This document shows positions 54,998-64,000 of a stretch of DNA of 64,000 nt, in pieces (position 1 is the first letter of the stretch; the number at the start of each line of letters is the position of its first letter). A program made the position numbers and the translations under genes. The notes beneath the pieces are model-generated. The model ran no database searches and was not told where the DNA came from. It saw nothing but the letters and a program-made list of their open reading frames with translations. The stretch covers positions 116,097,551-116,161,550 of the forward strand of contig OX578146.1 of the NCBI GenBank assembly GCA_951213105.1. The letters run 5' to 3'. This stretch comes from Amaurobius ferox. Its lineage: Eukaryota; Arthropoda; Arachnida; Araneae; Amaurobiidae.

Positions 54998-56655
54998 TTT
55001 ACTTTCCTTATATACATTGTATAATGTATAAGGAAAGTATTGTGTCGCGTTTCAAGCATCCCTGAACACGAATCAAACGTTTTTGAGTTGATGTCTGTCT
55101 GTGTGTGTGTCTGTGTGGGTATGGGTGTAGGTGGGTGTGTATGTGTGGGTGGGTGTGTGTCAGTGAGTCTGTGGAAACGATAACTGACGAACGAATGGAC
55201 CGATTTAAACGAAATTTGATACAAAAATTACAATCCATGAATTCTGGAAGCCTATTGTTTTTAAACGCAATCGAATGGTCAGAACTCCATTAAATTTTCG
55301 AGTAAAATTTTGAAAAAAATCATCAAAAAATCAAAATCTTTAATAAAATTACGCAAATAGTCATTTTTTATTTAATTCTTCATTAGAAAACGATTTATAT
55401 AAACTATGAAACGCTAGCATGAACCGTTCTTGAGATATTGCACATTTTTCATATAAATTTATCAAAAAACCACATAAAAAAATAGTAACTATTGAAAAAT
55501 ATGTTCACTTTCATATATAATATCATTCGATAAATTTGGGGATATCATTCTCATGGATCTACCTCATTCCATTCATCAGAAAAGATACTTTGGATAATAC
55601 TTTTGTAGTTGGGCTCCAATATTCATTTATTTGCTATAAGAATGACTTATTTCTCCGTCCATAACGCTTGGAGAGATTTTGGCGATGAAATTGGCGAATA
55701 TCGCCAATTTGGCGAACTTTTGCATATTGCGAAGTTAAAGAAAATGGCGCTAAAGCAATGAAAATAACAACTAACTGACGGAAATTCAATATCTTGGAAA
55801 GAATATAAGAATCTACGAGTACTATAACAATAACCTATTTTTCCGTACCTAACGTTTGGATAAAATTTTTGTGACGAATTTTACGAAATATCTCCAACTT
55901 GGCGACTTTTTAAATGTTGCCAAATTGACGAAAATGTCACTGAATTGATAAAAATTCGACAAATTGATGAAACTAACACTGAAGCAATGAAATGCCGGCG
56001 ATGAAAATGCAATATCGTGGAAAGAACATAAGAATAGACTATAAGAATAACCCATTTCTCAGTCTGTAACGCTTGGCTAGAAATTTAGCGAGACATCGCC
56101 AACTTGATGACTTTTTTAATTTTACCAAAGTAGCAAAAATGTCGCCAAATTGATAAAAATGACGCCAAATGAGAATGTTTAATAATCCGCCAAATGAATA
56201 ATGTTTCGCAAATTCTGATTTCCATCGTATGACGAGCGTACCTCCTAGTTTATAAGAAATGCTCTTCTATCCGTTTATCTGTAACACTTGGCGATACATT
56301 TGGCGAACTTGGTGAATGATCTAGCGAGATAGCGCCATCTTTGAGGAATTTTGTTCCAAATTGACGAATATATCGTCAAAGCTACTGAAATTGACGCCTG
56401 ATTGATGCATTAATTATTAAAATATTTTAATGTATGGACTATATCGCTTATTGAGGATGCTATTAATATTGATAATTGCTTATTTAGAGTTGTGTGAAAA
56501 ATTAATTGGGCACTTTGAAATAATATTACATGAAGTCATCCGGAAAATTGCCAAATGTACAATTCAACGTTAAAAACACAGTACCGTGGATCTTATACAT
56601 TATTCTTTGACTTTAAACGGAGTAAATTCATTCCCACATCAGATTTTATCTTTCT
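54998..56655 (+). repeat. Family A dispersed repeat, copy 7, internally expanded
   Basis: It starts with the palindromic 'actttccttatatacattgt', lacks the short 'cgaaaattcgaattcgag' part, then follows the normal order to about 55640. The segment beginning 'taacgcttggcgagat', single in other copies, is present four times (about 55658, 55847, 56064 and 56279; period about 190-217 bp). The 3' end ('gagtaaattcattcccacat' then 'cagatttta') is shortened. Confidence 0.8.
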
Positions 56656-57535
56656 GGAGTGATCCATGATATATACTTTAAGCAGTTATAGTAAAAAACT
56701 GAACGTTAGATGACGCATTAATTTTAATATATCGTAATATAAAATTCGAAAAGGTTTAAACGCATGAAAAGTACATATTTTTCAAAAATTCATTGAAATT
56801 TATCCATTCATTGTATAGACTCCGTACAAAGTTTGTTTGAAAGAAAGATTGAAATTCTGTGATAATATTTTAGGTTACTAAAGAATCAATATATATGAAT
56901 GGCCGCCAAAATCGTTTAAAACCAGGCTAAAATATGAAATAAATAAAACACTAATTCAAAATTCCGAGGTGCACCTATCTGGGTCTTAAACTATCCGAGT
57001 ACCAAATTTCATGATCGCACGAAGCTTATATTTTCAGCTACAGACTGCACACATACACACACAGAGACATATTTTATTATGTAAGATAGTAGTAAAAAAG
57101 TAGATGTTAAAAAAATATTCAAATAAATATTACTTTTTCATATTATTGTATAGAACAAATATTCTAGAGATAAGTAAGTACTATTCAAGTACTGCATAGA
57201 TAAGTAAGTACAAGTACTGCATAGGTAAGTAAGTTTAAGCTGTGCTTGTGAATAAACGTGTTCGTTATCCTGAGCAAGCACCCACAATTCCAATGGATGC
57301 GTTGTAACAATAAATTACTTAAGTTGGAAGCACTGTGTAGTGATCACTCCATCTTTAAGTTTCAGAAATAAGTAACTATTTTAAAAAATTATCCAAACAA
57401 TTCATCTAAATTTGTAATGAACTTTATATTATTACCACATCAATTTTTTTCACTAAATCCATGGAAAAGTTTTAGTAACAACAATATGAATACGTGTGTA
57501 TGCACTTATATTCATATATTCGATTTACCACTTAT
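56656..57535. other. Unannotated intergenic DNA
   Basis: No gene. Short tandem phrases 'aagtaagtac..aagtactgcata' lie at 57170-57235. Confidence 0.4.
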
Positions 57536-57539
57536 TACG

Positions 57540-57770
57540 GAACAATCTTCAATAATCCATCACAAAGTAAGTGTGATGGATGTAATCCAAGACGCGTGCG
57601 ATAAACAGCATTGGTGGATTTCAATACATCATCCAAAACTGTAATTCTTTCAGCAAAGAAATGTGTAAGCTCTGATGCACGAAAAGATTGGGTAGAGGCC
57701 GGACAGAAAAATAATGTACAGCATATGCATGTATTGCAATAACTATTTCGAGTGGTAGTGGCAAATGTTG
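57540..57770 (+). repeat. Family B dispersed repeat, copy 5
   Basis: Landmarks: 'gtgtgatggatgtaatccaa', 'gacgcgtgcgataaacagca', 'tttcaatacatcatccaaaa', 'agcaaagaaatgtgtaagct', 'gcatgtattgcaataa'. The overlapping open frames on both strands are incidental. Confidence 0.6.
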
Positions 57771-58213
57771 GTAGCAAAATTTTTGCCATATTATTGTTCT
57801 TTGAAAAAAGTGTTTCTTACTTAAAACACCTATTTTTCATAATGTACTATAGATAAAGCTCAGATTATAACTCTTTTGGATTCAGCATAAAATTGCGGAA
57901 GAGATTGGAGAGTTCACTAAAAATTTCAGCATCTGCTTAGCTTTCCATTTCCGGTTCAAAAATTTTCATTTTGCTTGAAACATCTTATTCGCTCAAACAT
58001 TTCTCAGATTGACTATAGATATAGCTTAGAGGATATTTGATACGGATTCAGCATCAAATTCTAGAGAAGGTAAAGCGGTTCACTGAGAATTTGTACTTCG
58101 TTTCATTTCCACTTCCGGGTCAAAAAATTTCTGTAAACATCTATTTCTCGGAATTAACTAAAGATAGAGGATAGAGTTTAGATAAGGACAAATATGAATT
58201 CAAAAGCAATTTC
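57771..58213. other. Unannotated intergenic DNA with a loose ~130 bp repeat
   Basis: The phrases 'actatagat(a)aagctcaga', 'ttggattcagcataaa' and 'ttccatttccggttcaaaaa' recur about every 130-180 bp (57840-58140, again near 58440-58530). This is probably an old tandem array split by the SINE. Confidence 0.4.
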
Positions 58214-58227
58214 GAAGAAGGGAGGGT

Positions 58228-58385
58228 TGTTGTTATTGAGACCCAGACCGTCCGACCTACCAGAAAAATGTAAAGTAACCGCTTGGACGGCCGGGAAGTA
58301 CCACCCAATTTAGACCGGAACCCAGTGGGGGAGGCATCCACAGGGACCGTACCCTCCTTCCCCTACCACCAACCTCTCGGAAGGA
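58228..58385 (-). mobile_element. 5'-truncated tRNA-family SINE (minus strand)
   Basis: The minus strand runs from 'tccttccgagaggttggtgg' through 'tctaaattgggtggtact' and CCCGGCCGTCCAAGCGGTTA to 'ggtcggacggtctgggtctc' and (AAC)n. It is flanked by the perfect 14 bp duplication GAAGAAGGGAGGGT (58214-58227 and 58386-58399). It shows that the micro-SINE start CCGGCCGTCCAA corresponds to an internal position of this SINE body. Confidence 0.88.
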
Positions 58386-58399
58386 GAAGAAGGGAGGGT

Positions 58400-59035
58400 A
58401 AAGGAACTTTCTAAAACTTTCCACTTCCTTTTTTTGAAGATATCACTTTCGATTCAAAAATTTACGATTCCCTCAAGACAGCAATTTCTTGGAATCTGCT
58501 ACAGATATATCTTAGAATATGATAGCTGATGTGGCTTCAGCATTATAACCCGGAGGGGGTAGTCAGGAATGATGGTCGACCAACCTGGCGGTACGCGGTA
58601 GAAACAATTTGCTGTTGCGAAAGCAACCCAAAGACACCCGGGATAGCGCCGGATCCAGCAACAGCGGCCCAAAATACTCCAACCAGCATGGTATTCCCTA
58701 ATTACAATAATAATTTAATATTTTTGCGCTAACAAAAACCTTGCACACCACTGGAGTAGATAAGTCGAGAGTAATGCCAGATGTCATTCATACAAATACT
58801 TAAACAAAATTATATAAAAAAATAAATAAAGTAATGCTAACTAAAATAAAATAGATAAATATGTCCTAAAAACAGGATGCAACATTCATTAGTAAACTTT
58901 AGTAAACTTATACCGCCATAATCGTTCCTATGGTAACCATTACATTATCCTCAATGATTGAATACATACTGTAAATGGAAGTTAAGTAGGGCTTCTGTTG
59001 ATTTCAACAGTTAATCATAAAGTACATATAAATAT
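58400..59035. other. Unannotated intergenic DNA
   Basis: No supported gene. The frame at 58529-58732 has no recognised domain. Confidence 0.4.
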
Positions 59036-59984
59036 AACACCATATATACGTCTTCTTTGCCGTACAATCAATATCCTTGCCATGTGATCGCAAATAATTC
59101 AATTTATTTTTCCAGTACTTTTACGTGATCAACATGTTTTTGTTTTTCTAGCCAATACATCTGAAAATATAATAATACTAACTCTGGCAGCTTTAAATTT
59201 AAGAGTGTTTATTTTTCGATTACTTCATATAATCCATTCTTGTTTGTGACATACCAAATAATCATTAGAATCTATGACAGAAAATAATGTCTTCAAGGGG
59301 CAGAGGAATGAATACGATACTATTGATCTGTCCTCGGCAAATTTTCTATTTTATTTTGCAAATATTGTTGTTTACTGCGGGAAAAAGAAGTTCATTTTTT
59401 TCATTTCATACAATAAATTGACAAAATATTTACCAATACTGGCCGTTTGATGGGGTTTTAAGAATAATATTTTATTCCACCAGTGGCACTCAATGAATCA
59501 GAAGAATGTGAAAATGATAATTTATATCGTCGTTTCTTAATAAAAAAGACCGAAGATCAAAGCAAAATTATTTATATTTTCTCAAAACAAATAAAAAACA
59601 CATTGATTTTATGCATTTGATTCAACGCATTTGATTTTATAGATGGAATTATATTAGATGAAATTTGATTTTATAGATGGTTCAGTACTCACAACTCCGT
59701 AAACACAGCCTTGCAATTACAAATTGCTATATGGATTGTTTTACATCATCAGATCCAGTTAATATATCTCCGTTCCTTCAGTAGCAGTTGATGTACCAGC
59801 GAACATTTTGAGAGTGGAACGAAGTCGTTCTTTTCCAAGCCATTTAAATCGATTAGTAAAGTGATGAAGATAATTTATTTTGGTATAACATAGCAAAACC
59901 ATTGAAAAAAGTATTTCTTTCTCGTCATGCATGGATTCAGAGCTTAAAAATCTGTAAAGTCTTTAGAAATCATCGTCAGCTTAT

Positions 59985-60480
59985 ATTAACTAAAATTTGA
60001 TGGTAAATATATTTATTACTCCACTTCTTCCGCTTGAAAGAGTTCTCGAATTCTACAGCAAATTCACTAGATTCATCTATTTGTTTCTACCTACAGTAGA
60101 CAAAGTGGTTCCCAAGAAATTATATGAAATTTCAGCAACTTATATGAACTAAAATCTGGTGGTAAACATAGTAACTACTTCCCTTTGTCTTCTTGAAAGA
60201 ATACTCGAATTCTCAAGAGTGTCACTTGAATTCTGCAATCGAATTCATGTGCTTGCTACTTCCTACATTAGACAAGGGTTATTTCGTGAACTATATGTAT
60301 AAGTTTGGACTAAAATCGGGTGAAAAATATATTACTTCACTTTTTTCTTGTTAAAAATTATCAAATTCCGTGGTAAACCCGTGGTAATTCATCTGTTTGC
60401 TTCTACCTACAGTAGACAAGGATGTTAACACGAAGTTTCATGAAATATATGTGCAAATTTGGACTTACATGTTAATCAAA
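59985..60480. repeat. ~130-190 bp tandem repeat upstream of gene B
   Basis: The series 'aactaaaat(t/c)tg(a/g)tggtaaa', 'tactccacttcttccgcttg' and 'cta(c)ctacagtagacaa' recurs three to four times (near 59990, 60145, 60305 and partly 60460). One related unit sits upstream of gene A (about 47070-47190), so expansion followed the duplication. Confidence 0.65.
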
Positions 60481-61413
60481 TACTAGACTACTACTCCAAT
60501 TTTAATTTCAACTATTGTACATTCTCATAGTTGGATAAACAATAATAACATTCAATAGAAAGAACAATCAACTGACAAATGCATACAATATGGACTTAAA
60601 AGTGTATAGGTGGCACATAGCTGAATCATTATACACCTTTACATTTCTGGAAAATTAAGATTTATTTTTGTATGGACATTTCTGGTAGATATATATTTAA
60701 TGTACATCTAATCTGATATTTGATGTCGTCGAAAATATTTACACAAATTTCAAATATTGCAATTCTCTTAACATGATAAAGAGCATTAACAGTATTCATT
60801 AGGAAGCGAAATTAACTTAGAATGGAGATGCAATGTATACTTAAAAAGTTTTGCGTAGCATAAAATTGAATTATAGTCTGGTCATTCTTACGATTCTAGA
60901 AGATTCTTCTGAAATAATTTCACTATCAAAGTTTAAAATAATGCAACAGATTGCCGCATTTAACAATTTTCAATTGTGTATTAGTGTATATGGCAGCAGT
61001 CAAGCTAATTCAGAAAAGATGTAGAATTAATAATGATTTAGTTTATTTCATATCATACGAATTTAATAACCTCAATTCCATATAATTGTTTTTATTTGCA
61101 GAAAATGTGATTAGATAAAAATAATAATATTAAAAATAATACTTTATGAAATTAATTATAAGTTATTTGATACACTGGTGTGCATTTGAAAAAGAGTCCT
61201 ATTTATTTATTGGAATTTTTATACGTAATGAAATTGTAATTGTTTTTAATTTTAAGAATTTTCCGGTTTTTATTTATCTACATAATTATTCTATTTGCCA
61301 TTACCTAAAAAACATTTACGTTATCTTAAAGGTATGAATTATGTCGATGACTTACTTCACAAGAAAATGAAAGATTTTTTCTACTGTATATTATTTAAAT
61401 GCTCTATTTAAAA

Positions 61414-61488
61414 TTAACAAACTACGGCAACGTTTTCTCAGAAATTTCAAAATTGAAATTTATGCAGTTTTGTACAATATAATCAGCT
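61414..61488 (+). promoter_or_regulatory. Conserved 5' block of gene B with ATATAATCAGC element
   Basis: Homologous to 47905-47978. TCAGC at 61483-61487 lies 38 bases before the ATG, exactly as in gene A. Either an initiator or, via the conserved 'tgcag', a splice acceptor is possible. Confidence 0.4.
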
Positions 61489-61520
61489 TTGTGCGCTAGA
61501 AAACTTTGTGTCCATTAGTT

Positions 61521-63194
61521 ATGCCTAGTAAAGAAAATCGTGAAATATTTTCATTACGAAAAGTGTTAAGGCAAAATAGCGAACGTGGAACACATTCTAA
61601 AAAATCTCATCATCGCATTGGGTATGAGCAATCACAAAAAACTTTACCGGACTATATTTTCCACAAAAGACATTGGGACGCGTTTCACCAATATAATACC
61701 CAAAATAATATCACTTTGCGAGGTAAAAATAATTCTGTGTTTCATAAATATAAAACTAAACGCTCAAATTTACAACAATCTGAAAACATCCTGCTTGTAC
61801 TTCTGCAAAGATCTTCAGTCTACGCTCTGAATCAAATCGGAAAATCCAAGACAATGGGTCGTAAAATTTTCTGGATACTGATCATCCTTTTCGGTTTTAC
61901 TGGCTTCATATCTCAAGTAGCTCAATTCTTGACAGCTTACTTGGATTATCCAGTCGTGGCAAATACATATTCTATTAACAATCGATTTCAGGAAATCCCA
62001 CATGTTACCATTTGCAATATAAATAGCATCCGGAAAGAATTCTTAGATTGTGTGATTAATAAGTTAACATATGATGAATGCGTTTCTGCAAATGAAAAAG
62101 TACTATCAGACAAAATGGTTCAAACGGAAGGAAATAGTTTTTCTGCAGAAGAATCAAAATTGCCATTAGTTGACAACTCGACAGAAGCAGAAATTTGTGG
62201 CGAATACTATTACATTCCCAAACACATACCCCAGAAGATTATCGAATGGAAAGAATATATTTTTTCTCTAAAGTACGAGAGTCAGGTGCAATATGGCCAT
62301 CAAGCAAAAGACTTTATACTCACCTGCACATTCTTTAACAAACCTTGTGACTTGGAACATTTTACGCAGTTTCTTAGTGCATCATATGGAAACTGTTATA
62401 CATTAAATACAAGTTTATATAGCAAGTACATAGATGCTTCACAATTTGGACCTGATGGCGGACTAGAATTAAAGCTTGATTTAGAAAAGTATAAATATGT
62501 TCCATATACTGCAGAAGTTGGAGCTCGAATTCATATCCACGAACCTTATGAAGAACATAATGTTGACGAACACGGAGTCAGCCTCGCTCCAGGCTTTAAA
62601 ACGTCTATTGCTTTGTCTAGAACCGTAATAGAAAGATTACCAGCCCCATACGAAGATCAATGTCATGAATATGAGATTGGGGTCAGTCAGTTGGAATGTT
62701 ACAAACGCTGCTATACAAAAAAAATATTTGATTCATGCTCATGCACTACAGCTAAAAATATTCATGACGGCATTGAACAATGCGATATCATTAAACCGCT
62801 AATTTGGTGTTGTGTAGTTCGGGCTTATAAAGAACCGAAAATTTGTTATTGTCCTCCAGCCTGTAAAGAAACCATCTACAACCAACAAATATCTTCTACA
62901 ATTTGGCCTTCCGAGGCATACTATAAAGATAATTTTAATGAGTTCTTGAATAAGTCAGGTGGGCCTTCTAAAATTCTGTCACTTGAAGATGTTAAAAAAT
63001 CGAGACTTATAGTGAAAGTTTTCTACGGTTCTTTTGATTACACTTTTATTAAACAGAGTCCGAAATATCAGCAATCGGAATTTCTGAGTCAGATCGGAGG
63101 TCAGATGGGACTATGGATGGGTTTATCTTTAATTGTTTTATTTGAAGTTATAGAAAATGTCTTCATTTTGTGCAGACGTAGGGTAGTGCATTGA
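61521..63194 (+). CDS. DEG/ENaC-family (pickpocket/ASIC-like) sodium channel subunit, gene B
   Basis: A 557-residue single-exon paralogue of gene A, roughly two-thirds identical by eye. An in-frame ATG five codons upstream (61506) would extend it, but MPSKENREIF at 61521 aligns with the start of gene A and shares its GTTATGCCTA context. TM1 is about 115-140 (RKIFWILIILFGFTGFISQV). The ectodomain signatures are YGNCYTLN (289-296), APGFKTSIALS (356-366) and CYCPPACKETIY (442-453). TM2 is about 527-551, with filter Gly534-Leu-Ser536 in MGLWMGLSLIVLFE. Tyr101-Ala102 replaces His-Gly as in gene A. The variable stretch after residue 190 is shorter and keeps few N-glycosylation sequons (three in the ectodomain). 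The two products could be subunits of one heteromeric channel, by inference only. Confidence 0.93.
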   Translation: MPSKENREIFSLRKVLRQNSERGTHSKKSHHRIGYEQSQKTLPDYIFHKRHWDAFHQYNTQNNITLRGKNNSVFHKYKTKRSNLQQSENILLVLLQRSSVYALNQIGKSKTMGRKIFWILIILFGFTGFISQVAQFLTAYLDYPVVANTYSINNRFQEIPHVTICNINSIRKEFLDCVINKLTYDECVSANEKVLSDKMVQTEGNSFSAEESKLPLVDNSTEAEICGEYYYIPKHIPQKIIEWKEYIFSLKYESQVQYGHQAKDFILTCTFFNKPCDLEHFTQFLSASYGNCYTLNTSLYSKYIDASQFGPDGGLELKLDLEKYKYVPYTAEVGARIHIHEPYEEHNVDEHGVSLAPGFKTSIALSRTVIERLPAPYEDQCHEYEIGVSQLECYKRCYTKKIFDSCSCTTAKNIHDGIEQCDIIKPLIWCCVVRAYKEPKICYCPPACKETIYNQQISSTIWPSEAYYKDNFNEFLNKSGGPSKILSLEDVKKSRLIVKVFYGSFDYTFIKQSPKYQQSEFLSQIGGQMGLWMGLSLIVLFEVIENVFILCRRRVVH

Positions 63195-64000
63195 AAAATC
63201 TTCTAACTGCAATATATTCAGTAACTTCACATTCAAAGCATTCAACATAACATTCGCAATCATAGCTTCATGATTGATCCTTGTGATATTTGAGTCCGAG
63301 ACCGAGACATTATGAGACTGCCTTTAAAGTTTACACCATTTTATTCCTATTTGTGCAAGTATAATCGTGATTAAATTTATCACTTTCGGGCCACTCAAAT
63401 ATAGGAACCTAAACCCGGATTCTACGTACTCTTTAATTAATTATTTAGATAGTCTTGGATATTCTTGACGAATATTCTATGCACCACGGATATTGACTCC
63501 TTAACTCACCTTCTTCAGTGTTGCAATTGCTATAAACATTGTATATGAAGCGCAAATATGTTTTAATAATCAGTCGGAATATTATAATGGCTACTGATTT
63601 TATTCATTGTTACTTGCTTCATTTGAAATTTTCATATTTGTAATACCAAATGTTAGCCATATTTCAAAGTCTGTTAATAGGGAACATCAGAAGCTCGGAA
63701 CTATGCTTTTAATGCAGATGTTCAACTATCTGAATGGACTTTGCTGCTCTTTACAGCCATCATCACTAATTAACAGTTAAGTCTATTTACAACAATCAAA
63801 TTTTGTGGTAAATCCGATACCAGGTGTGAGTTCCATCCGACTTCGTCAGAAACCACAGAGGTATACAAATTTGAAACGCATAGTAAGGTTTCTCTCTGCC
63901 TGTTCAAGTACAGAATAGTTGTTGTTGATCTGCTCTAATAAAAGTTAATCTTACTTACAAATGCAGGTTCCTGCTGTGAAAGCATGTTCTTAAGTCGAAT
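63195..64000. other. Downstream flank of gene B
   Basis: No further gene. ATTAAA at 63370-63375 and AATAAA at 63937-63942 are possible polyadenylation signals, the first a non-canonical variant and the second 740 bases past the stop. Confidence 0.4.

Larger units (their letters stand above)
59040..63194 (+). repeat. Duplicated unit, copy 2 (5' flank plus channel gene B)
   Basis: Counterpart of 45500-49702, offset by about 13.5 kb. The non-coding flank is much more diverged than the coding region and has its own insertions and tandem repeats, so the duplication is not recent. Confidence 0.75.

Noticed and set aside
61506..61520. Upstream start codon for channel gene B
   Set aside because: The ATG at 61506 adds five residues, but gene A has no equivalent and the ATG at 61521 is the conserved one.

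Overview
This is AT-rich, gene-poor animal nuclear DNA crowded with transposon debris. I infer an arthropod, most likely a spider or another chelicerate. The reasons are the style of the Tc1/mariner, piggyBac, hAT and Penelope-like remnants, the tRNA-headed SINEs and the single-exon DEG/ENaC channel genes. The species cannot be read from the window, and the spider call rests on general familiarity, not on a search.

Only two intact protein-coding genes are convincing. Both lie in the right third on the + strand: DEG/ENaC (pickpocket/ASIC-like) sodium-channel subunits at 48011-49702 and 61521-63194. They are intronless paralogues, and their upstream DNA is also homologous. A unit of at least 4 kb was therefore duplicated in tandem at about 13.5 kb spacing (about 45.5-49.7 and 59.0-63.2 kb). 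Both keep the ectodomain signatures and the selectivity filter, and both carry Tyr-Ala where the family normally has His-Gly.

Left region (1-33 kb): a ~1 kb dispersed repeat (family A) in several orientations, including a head-to-head pair at 15.6-17.9 kb; a decayed mariner with ~150 bp terminal repeats (3.1-4.0 kb); TTAA-flanked and other foldback MITEs; a CGCATGCGC-rich minisatellite (10.85-12.35 kb); a Penelope-like GIY-YIG endonuclease fragment (22.5-23.0 kb); a foldback element built of short CCCGACA repeats with a 9 bp target duplication (25.3-26.2 kb); and dead Tc1-like elements (27.2-28.6 and 30.7-31.8 kb).

Centre (33.7-43 kb): a dead 4.2 kb piggyBac element with nested insertions, a hAT fragment, a full-length tRNA SINE and a palindromic element. 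Three insertions in the piggyBac lie back to back in copies of one target site: two ~60 bp 'micro-SINEs' and a SINE headed by a full-length 5S rRNA sequence followed by a tRNA-like segment. A clean 59 bp micro-SINE with a perfect 15 bp target duplication lies at 22283-22341, and two more sit in a CA-rich tract near 39.3 kb. This ultra-short SINE family is the most novel thing I see.

No CRISPR, operon or bacterial signal is present. Most short open reading frames outside the named features look like chance.
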